Shown here: positions 1 through 10,344 of the stretch, piece after piece
Layout: each line of letters begins with the position of its first letter
How positions within the stretch are numbered: position 1 is the stretch's first letter
Assembly (NCBI GenBank): GCA_029465975.1
Contig: CM055747.1
Span: 13,469,838 to 13,533,837, forward strand
DNA length: 64,000 nt
Origin: Dallia pectoralis
Lineage: Eukaryota > Chordata > Actinopteri > Esociformes > Umbridae
Direction of reading: 5' to 3'
Notes under the pieces: model-generated
Database searches by the model: none
The model's input: the letters and a program-made list of their open reading frames with translations, nothing else
Told to the model about the DNA's origin: nothing
Program-made: the position numbers and the translations under genes

Positions 1-1105
1 GTATACTGAAATAAAGCTAGCCTACAGGATAAATGTATACTGAAATAAAGCTAGCCTACAGGATAAATGTAACTGGAAATAAAGCTAGCCTACAGGATAA
101 GGGTAACTGGAAATAAAGCTAGCCTACAGGATAAATGTATACTGAAATAAAGCTAGCCTACAGGATAAAGATAACAGGAAATAAAGCTAGCCTACAGGAT
201 AAGGGTAACTGGAAATAAAGCTAGCCTACAGGATAAATGTATACTGAAATAAAGCTAGCCTACAGGATAAAGATAACAGGAAATAAAGCTAGCCTACAGG
301 ATACAAGTAAACTGAAATAAAGCTAGCCTACAGGATAAGGGTAACAGGAAATAAAACTAGCATACAGGATAAGGGTAACAGGAAATAAAGCTAGCCTACA
401 GGATTAGGGTAACAGGAAATAAAGCTAGCCTACAAGATAAATGTATCATGAAATAAAGCTAGCCTACAGGATAAGGGTAGCAGGAAATAAAACTAGCCTA
501 CAGGATAAGGGTAACAGGAAATAAAACTAGCCTACAGGATAAGGATAACGGGAAATAAAGCTAGCCTACAGGATAAATGTATACTGAAATAAAGCTAGCC
601 TACAGGATAAATGTATACTGAAATAAAGCTAGCCTACAGGATAAATGTATACTGAAATAAAGCTAGCCTACAGGATAAATGTAACATGAAATAAAGCTAG
701 CCTACAGAATAAAGATAACAGGAAATAAAGCTAGCCTACAGGATAAGGGTAACTGGAAATAAAGCTAGCCTACAGGATAAATGTATACTGAAATAAAGCT
801 AGCCTACAGGATAAAGATAACAGGAAATAAAGCTAGCCTACAGGATACAAGTAAACTGAAATAAAGCTAGCCTACAGGATAAGGGTAACAGGAAATAAAA
901 CTAGCCTACAGGATAAGGGTAACAGGCAATAAAACTAGCCTACAGGATAAGGATAACCGGAAATATAGCTAGCCTACAGGATAAGGGTAACAGGAAATAA
1001 AGCTAGCCTACAGGATAAGGGTAACAGGAAATAAAGCTAGCCTACAGGATAAGGGTAACAGGAAATAAAGCTAGCCTACAGGGTAAAGGTACCAGGAAAT
1101 AATAA
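1..1105. repeat. 34-bp minisatellite, about 32 copies
   Basis: Tandem units of 33-34 bp built around the core AAAGCTAGCCTACAGGATAA, followed by a variable 10-14 bp part (GTATACTG, GTAACAGG or GTAACTGG types). The order of variants repeats: the rare GATACAAGTAAACTG variant occurs near 300 and again near 844, about 16 units apart. This suggests a block duplication of about 544 bp inside the array. The array begins before the window. Confidence 0.95.
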
Positions 1106-2196
1106 CAGTGTCACAACCATGGCACAGATGTCCTTGCGCTGATAAGATGCATGTGCCCACCTTCTTTTGTGCTGCCAAAGTCTTTCTTATGGTAATCTGA
1201 CGGAAAGTTCACATGCTAAGCTGGGATGGTGTAGTGCACAGGTCCCGGACCAGTGCAACAGCTGGACAGAAAAGAAAATAATCTCCTTTCTTCACAGTTG
1301 CTGTGGGAGGCGGGATGTCTGATGACTAGACAGAGAGAGGCCCCCACCAATCATGAGTCTTACATTTTGGATTTTGATTACTTCACCAAACGTACATTAA
1401 ATTACCACACACATACACACACACACATACATACACACACACACACATACACACACACATACACACACATACACACACATACACACACATACACACACAT
1501 ACACACACACACACACATACACACAAACACACACACAAACACACACACACCATATGACCTGACAAAGTAGATAGTCAGCAAAGTGCTGGCTATACCAGGC
1601 TACAACAGTTTGCGTGCTTGTGACTGGCCAAGCATAACTGTGAGGACCGATTGGGTGAATTGTAGAAAACACAAACTTGTCAATAAAATGTTTTGTATTA
1701 TGTCTAACCTTACTACGTTGTTTTAAGAAATAACACGCCAATCTGCGGTCCTTCAAACTCTTTTACCTGACTACATTTGGCCAAAATGAACACGCCTAAA
1801 GAACTCACAACAAAACAGTAAATCAGGTCAAACACATTTAAATCTGATGGATTTAGGACTCTGGGTTTTAGTGACTGAGAACCCATGAGAACGACATTTC
1901 AATCATTAGGTGCAGCTGACTAGCAGTTATTCCTTCCTGGACCAAACACGGTCCTCGGACCTGTGTTTGTGAAAGGCTGCTCTCGAGACCATGTGATTCA
2001 CTCCTTCTACAGAAGGACAGAAGGATCATAATGTAAGATCCTTGATCTGCTTGTTTAATCCACAAGACGAAGGTTCAGAATGTGATGCCGTCATTGACTT
2101 ACTGCACAGCACGTCATCAAAAGGCCTGGAGTGCATTTTGCATCGTGTTGTGTCATGTGTTATAAAACTCATGTTTGGTCAGGCATTATGGGTCAT
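1106..2196. other. Unique DNA with a CA microsatellite
   Basis: No gene is recognised here. Positions 1402-1553 are an (AC)n tract with scattered AT interruptions. Short open frames across it are low-complexity histidine/threonine or valine/cysteine strings and are not genes. This may be 5' intron of the exchanger gene. Confidence 0.6.
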
Positions 2197-2812
2197 GGAT
2201 GTAGCATGTAGGCTAGCCTGTAGCATGTACGCAAGCCTGTAGCATGTACGCTAGTCTGTAGCATGTACGCAAGCCTGTAGCATGTACGCTAGTCTGTAGC
2301 ATGTACGCTAGTCTGTAGCATGTACGCTAGCCTGTAGCATGTACGCTAGCCTTTAGCAGGTACGCTAGTCTGTAGCATGTACGCAAGCCTGTAGCATGTA
2401 CGCTAGTCTGTAGCATGTACGCTAGTCTGTCGCATGTACGCAAGTCTGTAGCATGTACGCTAGTCTGTAGCATGTACGCAAGTCTGTAGCATGTACGCTA
2501 GTCTGTAGCATGTACGCTAGTCTGTAGCATGTACGCTAGCCTGTAGCATGTACGCTAGCCTTTAGCAGGTACGCTAGTCTGTAGCATGTACGCAAGCCTG
2601 TAGCATGTACGCTAGTCTGTAGCATGTACGCTAGTCTGTCGCATGTACGCAAGTCTGTAGCATGTACGCTAGTCTGTAGCATGTACGCAAGCCTGTAGCA
2701 TGTACGCTAGTCTGTAGCATGTACGCTAGCCTGTAGCATGTACGCTAGTCTGTAGCATGTACGCTAGCCTGTAGCATGTACGCTAGCCTTTAGCAGGTAC
2801 GCTAGCCAGTAA
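2197..2812. repeat. 19-bp minisatellite, about 32 copies
   Basis: Units of GTAGCATGTACGCTAGTCT with T/C and T/A variants. A rare variant containing TTTAGCAGGTACG occurs near 2350, 2570 and 2790. The spacing of about 220 bp indicates block duplications within the array. Confidence 0.95.
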
Positions 2813-2903
2813 ACGTCTATAGACTCCTTTTACGGGCTTCTCATTTTGCAGCCTTATAACTGCAACTCAAAAGAGATGACCTTGTTGGTTTTCTGTCCAA
2901 CCC

Positions 2904-3096
2904 AGTCTACACAGTCTGCACAGTCTACACAGTCTGCACATTCTACACAGTCTGCACAGTCTACACAGTCTAAACCGTACACAGTTTACACAGTCTGCAC
3001 AGTCTATACAGTTTGCACAGTCTACACAGTCTAAACCGTGCACAGTTTACACAGTCTAAACAGTGTACACAGTCTAAACAGTTTACACAGTCTACT
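2904..3096. repeat. 9-bp minisatellite
   Basis: Tandem CAGTCTACA / CAGTCTGCA / CAGTTTACA units, about 20 copies, some with one-base changes. Confidence 0.9.
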
Positions 3097-3194
3097 AGAT
3101 GCCTGTTGGAAGCTCTTCACCAAGTACTGCTATACATTATCTTGTATGAGATTGTCACTACTGTAATATCTCGGTTGTGTTCAACCTCAGCTCT

Positions 3195-3485
3195 TTATTG
3201 TTTTGTCCAGCCCCCTTTTGCTGCAACAACAGCGTTAAGTCTATTGGGGTAAGTATGTAGCAGCTTTGCAAACTGATTTTGGCCCAGATTTACTCCAGGT
3301 TGTTCAGGCTGGTTAGATGACGCGTGTGGACAGTCATTTTCAAATAGTGACACATATTCCCAATAAGATTGAATCTGGGCCTCAGAAGGACCTTCAACTT
3401 TATGTACCTGAGTCTGATGTTGCTTGTGTCTGGGATCATTAACGCTAAATGCTAACTTCCTTGTTCGGGCTATTTCTTTCATTTA
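3195..3485 (-). pseudogene. Tc1/mariner transposase 3' fragment
   Basis: The - strand encodes a peptide of about 95 residues. Its end (PNRLNAVVAAKGGWTKQ) resembles the C-terminus of fish Tc1-like transposases, which typically finish with R-x-x-AVIAAKGG-x-T-K. No catalytic DDE domain is seen, so this is a short remnant. The upstream part of the peptide is not recognisable. Confidence 0.45.
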
Positions 3486-3599
3486 GATTCAGACAAAACC
3501 CATATTTTTTGTATGTATATTGTTCTTATTTGTTCATTACTTGTGTATTAATTGTTGCACTAACGGGCCAGAACAAATTCCTTGTTTGTGGTAAACTTA

Positions 3600-3960
3600 T
3601 TGTTTATTGTAAAAAGGATCCCCATTAGCTGTCACCAAAGTGAACAAGCTAGTCTTCCTGGGGTCCACAACAAAAAGAGATCACATAACAATGTTATTGT
3701 AAAACAGCATAAAAATATAACATTATAGACATCATTACCACATCATCATAAATTAGTCTGAATAAATTATTAAACTTACAAAAAGGAAAATGTCCTTACT
3801 CACAATTTTAAATAGTACATTCTTAGAACTTACTTGGCAATATATCTCTTTCTGACAGTTCTTTATATATATATATATATACAATAATTGATTTTAAATT
3901 GATTTTGAAATAGATTTTAAATTCCTGTGTTTTAACATAATTTGCCATCTGTAATAATAT
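3600..3960. repeat. Dispersed repeat fragment of unknown class
   Basis: It starts with GGATCCCCATTAGCTGTCAC and a following CTTCCTGGGGTCCACA, which I associate with a very common interspersed repeat of salmonid-type fish genomes. The rest is AT-rich and includes a (TA)n run at about 3865-3882. The class (LINE 3' end or SINE) cannot be decided from this copy. Confidence 0.3.
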
Positions 3961-4894
3961 ATGAGGAGTGATCAGAGATCAGACCAAAAGGGGTTTGGCT
4001 AAATGTAATTCTGCTTCACTATGTGGATGCTACACTGAAAATATGACAGCAATCCAACCTGTATTTGAGATAAATTTGTCCAGAGAGTCTTTTACAATTA
4101 TGTTTCACGAGGTGAGTGAACACATTGAAAGGGATCTAGAGTAAAGATTTGAAGCATTGTACTGCAGCAAGTTCATTTTTTGTCTCCTATCAGAGGCAGG
4201 CAGATATTAATCAAACATCTGCTTTCACATCACAGAGGCACTGCTTTACATCCCTACCAGATTTTCAGCGACTATGGATGTAAAAGAGAATAGACTCACT
4301 CACAACACATATCCATCAGCAAACATCTGTGTGCATATTGTTTCTGCATGAACATCACCCTTTTTACTTAACACACCGTTGCGATGTGTAGCTTTAGTGC
4401 TCATCTCCATTTAACGTTGTTGTCTTGCTCTGCATACTGAAGGTGCTGTGCTGGCGTGATGTCGTGATGAGAGTAGACACTTTCATCTGGAAAGACATTC
4501 AAATAGCGTGTGGATGCGGCGTGTCATTTAGGAGTCTCGCTGGTTCGTGAGACTGCAGGTCCCCAAATGTTAAATAATTCACTTGAATCATCCTCTTTAC
4601 TGTGCAAAATTATATAAAAATTATATCAAACAACATTTACATTTCAATATATATATATATTTGTTTTTCTAAGACACTCAGACCCATTCACGTTCGCCAC
4701 CTTTTCATACACTCATTTTATAATTGTTTGAATATTCATTTATTTAAAAAAAAATTCTCACTAATGACGAAAGCAAATGCATGTTTTTTTATAATTTTGG
4801 CCAGTTCATTGAAAATGAAACTCTAAAATATCTTTGACCCTTTGTCGCAACACTTACAAATTGAGGTCGGATGCTCACTGTGTTCTTCGATCAT
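3961..4894. other. AT-rich DNA, no feature seen
   Basis: No exon with credible splice sites, RNA gene or complete mobile element was recognised. There is a (TA)n stretch near 4650. Confidence 0.5.
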
Positions 4895-5105
4895 CCATGA
4901 CAGGGGTGGTCAACCCGCGGTCAGGTTTCATGCGACTCTTACGTTCATATAGAAGTTTGTGTTTTTTTAATGTCCGTGTTCGCTTCGCTTGTGGAGCCAG
5001 AGGACCCTGGTTCGATTCCCCCCACCAGATTTTTTATTTTGCCCATGTGTATGATGTGGCTCTTGGCGGTAACACAGTAAACAATGTGGCTCTTAGTCTC
5101 TGATC
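4895..5105. repeat. Possible hAT-type or tRNA-like repeat remnant
   Basis: CAGGGGTGGTCAACCCGCGG followed by a GCGACTCTT motif resembles the end of a widespread vertebrate hAT-like nonautonomous element. A GGTTCGATTCC segment near 5010 matches a tRNA B-box consensus, so a tRNA-derived SINE piece is an alternative. GTGGCTCTT occurs twice near 5057-5095. No clear opposite terminal repeat was found. Confidence 0.3.
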
Positions 5106-5264
5106 CATGAGATGTCTGTAGAACCTCATTAGAGGATACCTGTTGAAAAGTAGTAACAACATAATTAATTAGACATGATTCAAGATATAATTATGTTGTG
5201 GCATAGATTTGGGGAAGGTAAACAAATGTTTAAGCATTGAATGTTTTCAGGAGCGCAGTGGGTT

Positions 5265-6030
5265 TGTAATGTGGAAAATGAAGAACTTTGAAACGACCAA
5301 GACTCTTCCTAGAGCTGGCTGTTCGGCAAAACTTAAGTAATCTGACAGAAGGGCCTTAATCAGGGACTTGAACCCTTCCAATGGCCACTCTAACAGAACT
5401 TCAGAGTTTCTCTGCAGAGATGGGAGAACCTGCCAGAAGGATAACATCTCCTTAGCACTCACTTTTGGCCTTATTGGTAGACTGGCTGAATTGAATCCAT
5501 TCCTGAGTAAAAGCCATATAACATGTAGTCTAAAAGAAGAAATATCTGCACTGACAAAATTTGAAATATTAGAGCTGAATAGCTTGCTAAACCCATCCAT
5601 ATTGTAAAGCATGCTGGTGAAAGCATCATGTTATGGGCATGTTTTTCATCTTCAAAGACTGGGACACGAGTCCGGGTTGAACAAAGGATGAATACAGACA
5701 AATACGGAGCACACAAGAGCACACAGGACCTCAGACGTGGGCAAAAATCTATCTTTTAGCACAACAACAAAAGCCACATATATCTAAGAAAAAGCTGGAA
5801 TTGCTTTGGTATATGTCTGTGAATGTCCTGGAGTGGCGCAGCTAAAGCCCAGACTTTAGTCGCATTAGACATCTGTGGGGAGATTGGAAGATCAAGCATT
5901 TCACCGATGCTCCACATTCAATTAAAATGAGTTCTCGAGGATCTAGTTGGACGAATGTGAGAAACCGTCCAAATCCAGATGCTAAAACCTTGTGGATGCA
6001 TAACTAAGAGTTCTTGACTCCGTGGTCCCT
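5265..6030 (+). pseudogene. Degenerate Tc1/mariner transposase
   Basis: The DNA follows the middle and end of a fish Tc1-like transposase gene in order. The pieces are a segment reading like TTKTLPRAGCSAKLS near 5290, a WRPLQRNFR-like segment, a segment near 5608 corresponding to the conserved HAGGSIMLWACF region, an ECPGVA-like segment near 5825, and the C-terminal region to about 6030. Stops and frameshifts interrupt every frame, so it cannot encode an active enzyme. Terminal inverted repeats were not identified. Confidence 0.75.
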
Positions 6031-6837
6031 GCCAACGCACCCGATCCCGTTTCAGCGTTCATGTTAAGGCCTGCACACACACACACTACCATTCATTGGT
6101 AATTATAGTGTGTGTGTAGTGTAGAACACGTTTGTATTGTGGGCTAAAATCCATTCTGGGACTCTCTGCTCCCAGCCAGCCGGCGCTACCGTCTCAGTGC
6201 AGCAGAGGGCTATAAATAGGTTTGGGCTCCCCAGTCGTTAAAGTTCATTTTCCCCTGTGTCTGAGTGCTGCCCTGTGCTCTCCAGGCTCCAGCCCCCTCT
6301 GCTCGTCACACCAGGGGGCCGAGGGGAGGCTCTCATTAACGCTCTCGTGTACACCTGACGACTGGAGATGCGTGGAGCAGCTGTTCCACACACCTCGGAG
6401 CTCCTGACCTCCAGCTCCTCCAGCGCCTCTTTCACTACACGTCCCCTGGGTCCAGCATCTGCTAGACTGTACAGGTGTTTGTCTGCCTGCAGGGATCAAT
6501 TCTAAAGGAGATCAGAGTTATTATGGGGTGTCAGGAAGATTTAATCATCACAATGAGATTCCTCTGGTCAGAACACACTACGGGGGGCCTCCCTCAGGCC
6601 TCAGGTACAGATGAATGGGGAACTGTGTCGTCTTACTCTGTTGCCATTGGCCAGGCAAGACATAGAGATTTCATGAAAAAATATGAACAAATAGCGTTAT
6701 GTATCTTTGGAATGGATTAGAAATGGAAAGCATTTTTGTTGAATTTGTCTGTATTCTTGCAGACGACCCATATGCCATTATTGTTTGTGTATCGGTGCTC
6801 GAAACCACATGACGAGATGGAGACAAGAATGGAATAG
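6031..6837. other. Unique DNA, no gene recognised
   Basis: Fairly GC-rich around 6130-6480. A small CA/TG hairpin lies near 6077-6118. Short open frames have no recognisable similarity and no supporting splice pattern. Confidence 0.5.
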
Positions 6838-7515
6838 TATTCACTCCCAGTGTGAGGAATAGAGCGTCTATTTATATCCTCAAATGATTCACTCCCAGTG
6901 TGAGGAATAGAGCGTCTATTTATATCCTCAAATGATTCACTCCCAGTGTGAGGAACAGAGCGTCTATTTATATCCTCAAATGATTCACTCCCAGTGTGAG
7001 GAACAGAGCGTCTATTTATATCCTCAAAGATTCACTCCCAGTGTGAGGAATAGAGCATTTATCTATATCCTCAAATGATTCACTCCCAGTGTGAGGAATA
7101 GAGCGTCTATTTATATCCTCAAATGATTCACTCCCAGTGTGAGGAATAGAGCATTTATCTATATCCTCAAATGATTCACTCCCAGTGTGAGGAATAGAGC
7201 GTCTATTTATATACTCAAAGATTCACTCCCAGTGTGAGGAATAGAGCATTTATCTATATCCTCAAATGATTCACTCCCAGTGTGAGGAATAGAGCGTCTA
7301 TTTATATCCTCAAGTGATTCACTCCCAGTGTGAGGAATAGAGCATTTATCTATATCCTCAAATGATTCACTCCCAATGTGAGGAATAGAGCGTCTATTTA
7401 TATACTCAAAGATTCACTCCCAGTGTGAGGAATAGAGCATTTATCTATATCTTCAAATGATTCACTTCCAGTGTGAGGAATACAGCATTTCTCTATATCC
7501 TCAAATGATTCACTC
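6838..7515. repeat. 48-bp minisatellite, about 14 copies
   Basis: Units start TTCACTCCCAGTGTGAGG and end near TATCCTCAAATGA. Two variant types alternate (GCGTCTATTTAT versus GCATTTATCTAT), which indicates dimer-level duplication. Confidence 0.95.
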
Positions 7516-7679
7516 GACAAGAATCGACTGCTTGTGTCCAGATCACTGTGGCAGTTATTTGATGACTGTGCGCTGCTTTTGATCTTGAGCTGCATGACAT
7601 CCATTTATTCAGATTAGCGCAAGACTCTGGTTTGCTTCTCTCAGCTGTTTGTTGTGACTTCTCATCCACCTACTACGTT

Positions 7680-8820
7680 CTCTCTCTATGTAGACTGATG
7701 TATGATATCTAACTGGTCTGTACTGGTATCTCTCTATGTAGACTGATGTGTGATATCTAACTGGTCTGTACTGGTATCTCTCTCTATGTAGACTGATGTG
7801 TGATATCTAACTGGTCTGTACTGGTATCTCTCTCTATGTAGACTGATGTGTGATATCTAACTGGTCTGTACTGGTATCTCTCTCTATGTAGACTGATGTG
7901 TGATATCTAACTGGTCTGTACTGGTATCTCTCTCTATGTAGACTGATGTATGATATCTAACTGGTCTGTACTGGTATCTCTCTATGTAGACTGATGTATG
8001 ATATCTAATTGGTCTGTACTGGTATCTCTCTCTATGTAGACTGATGTATGATATCTAACTGGTCTGTACTGGTATCTCTCTCTATGTAGACTGATGTATG
8101 ATATCTAACTGGTCTGTACTGTTATCTCTCTCTATGTAGACTGATGTATGATATCTAACTGGTCTGTACTGGTATCTCTCTCTATGTAGACTGATGTATG
8201 ATATCTAACTGGTCTGTACTGGTATCTCTCTCTATGTAGACTGATGTATGATATCTAACTGGTCTGTACTGGTATCTCTCTATGTAGACTGATGTATGAT
8301 ATCTAACTGGTCTGTACTGGTATCTCTCTCTATGTAGACTGATGTATGATATCTAACTGGTCTGTACTGTTATCTCTCTCTATGTAGACTGATGTGTGAT
8401 ATCTAACTGGTCTGTACTGGTATCTCTCTATGTAGACTGATGTATGATATCTAACTGGTCTGTACTGTTACTTGTCTCTATGTAGACTGATGTGTGATAT
8501 CTAACTGGTCTGTACTGGTATCTCTCTATGTAGACTGATGTGTGATATCTAACTGGTCTGTACTGTTATCTCTCTCTATGTAGACTGATGTATGATATCT
8601 AACTTGTCTGTACTGTTATCTCTCTCTATGTAGACTGATGTATGATATCTAACTTGTCTGTACTGTTATCTCTCTATGTAGACTGATGTATGATATCTAA
8701 CTGGTCTGTACTGGTGTCTCTCTCTATGTAGACTGATGTATGATATCTAACTGGTTTGTACTGGTATCTCTCTCTATGTAGACTGATGTATGATATCTAA
8801 CTGATCTGTACTGGTATCTC
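7680..8820. repeat. 48-bp minisatellite upstream of the first visible slc24a3 exon
   Basis: About 24 units (46-48 bp) with the cores CTATGTAGACTGATGTATGA and ATATCTAACTGGTCTGTACT. Each unit has a branch-point-like CTAAC, a TCTCTCTCT pyrimidine tract and a TAG about 32 nt after the branch A, so it resembles a 3' splice site. The array runs directly into the genuine acceptor at 8834, which uses the same branch and tract region but ends TTTCTCCCCCTCAG. Confidence 0.95.
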
Positions 8821-8834
8821 TTTCTCCCCCTCAG

Positions 8835-10307
8835 CCATCCATGAGTTTCCAGCAGATATCTTTACTAAGGAGCAGCTGAAACATGGAGCTGTTCTGTTGC
8901 ATGTGTTATGTGTGAGTGTCCAATAATAAAACACAAAGCACACCGGTTTAACACACTACAAAATATAACCATCCTTTGTGAAGAAAATGACGTACTGTAG
9001 AAGACGTTAGAAAGTTTTAAATAGCAAACTGCGCAAATGAATAATTTGGGGTCAAGGAGGAGTTGTGCGTCAACAGAAAAACAGGTGACTGACGTTCTGA
9101 CGTCAAGCTGCCATCTTCCCCCCTATTGTTTGCTAAAGGGCAAAGACTTACCCAAATGAATACGAGACAGTACTGTCTATATAATTCTGGAGTAAACCAT
9201 TTATATTGAAGCAATAAGGCCAGGGGGGATGTATTGTTATGCCACGGAATAGGGTGTGGTATATCCCAGCTTTTAGCCAATCATCACTCAGGAATTCTGA
9301 TTGGATGAAAGCATTGTCTCGTGCTTAAGAACAACCCACAGCTATAGCTATATATGGACATGCTTCCTCTGGCCTTAAATACAATTAAGTACATTTAAAA
9401 TGTAAAGTCCGTAATAACAACCCAGGCTATTGTATTATTACCACATTTATGTGCAGTAGGATGTTGATACGGCAGGAATGAGACCACACCCTGAACACAC
9501 GGCCATCTGTTCATAATATAATCCACATTAACTCTACTATCATTGATTTATACTTGCCTAAATGACACTTCAATTACTCCTACTTCCTTATTGCATCCTG
9601 ACGGACTCTCTCTCTCGTCTCCCTTCTGTGACTCTCAGGCTATCTACATGTTCTACGCTCTTGCTATAGTTTGTGACGACTACTTTGTCCCATCGCTGGA
9701 GAAAATATCGGAGGTGAGGAAACCGACAACACCAATTAAACGTGTATTCAGCACGGAGACACCTTATGCTTCTCTTCAACACATCGCCACTTCTAACCGA
9801 CTGTCACGTCTTCGAATTAATAATATGAACTTGGTGCCAGACAGACCGATTAGTTTTTTTGGGAGTTTCTAATTCGATATGGTTCCTTCATGTACTGTGG
9901 TTGTGTGAGAAGGTTCCCTCCTCTCTGTCTACCTTAGAACCTCCAGCTCAGTGAGGATGTTGCCGGGGCGACCTTCATGGCTGCTGGAAGCTCAGCACCA
10001 GAGCTCTTCACCTCTCTCATTGGTCAGTTCCACTTTTTATTTTCGGTAATCGGTAGCAACAGCAGTGGTTGCACTAAACATATGTCCAACAGTGACTGTG
10101 ACTAATTCGTTGTTTTCTTCACTGTATTCCCATGGAATTTCAATACATCCCAAAGACCGTGTGTGCATAACATGTAATGCCCCAAATGTCCATCAGAGGT
10201 TAGCAGAGTCAATGGGAACGATCCTCCGGTCTACATTTGACATACTTCAAACAGTTTGGTCTCATCCTGTCACTACAACCCATCTCTCCCCCTCTCTCTC
10301 TCTCTCT

Positions 10308-10344
<37 letters not shown>

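Noticed and set aside
1..1105. Possible CRISPR-like array
   Set aside because: Units are contiguous with no unique spacers, and the genome is a vertebrate.
1..8834. First exon of slc24a3 with signal peptide
   Set aside because: No open frame with a hydrophobic leader and a donor in the right phase could be identified. It is probably upstream of the window.
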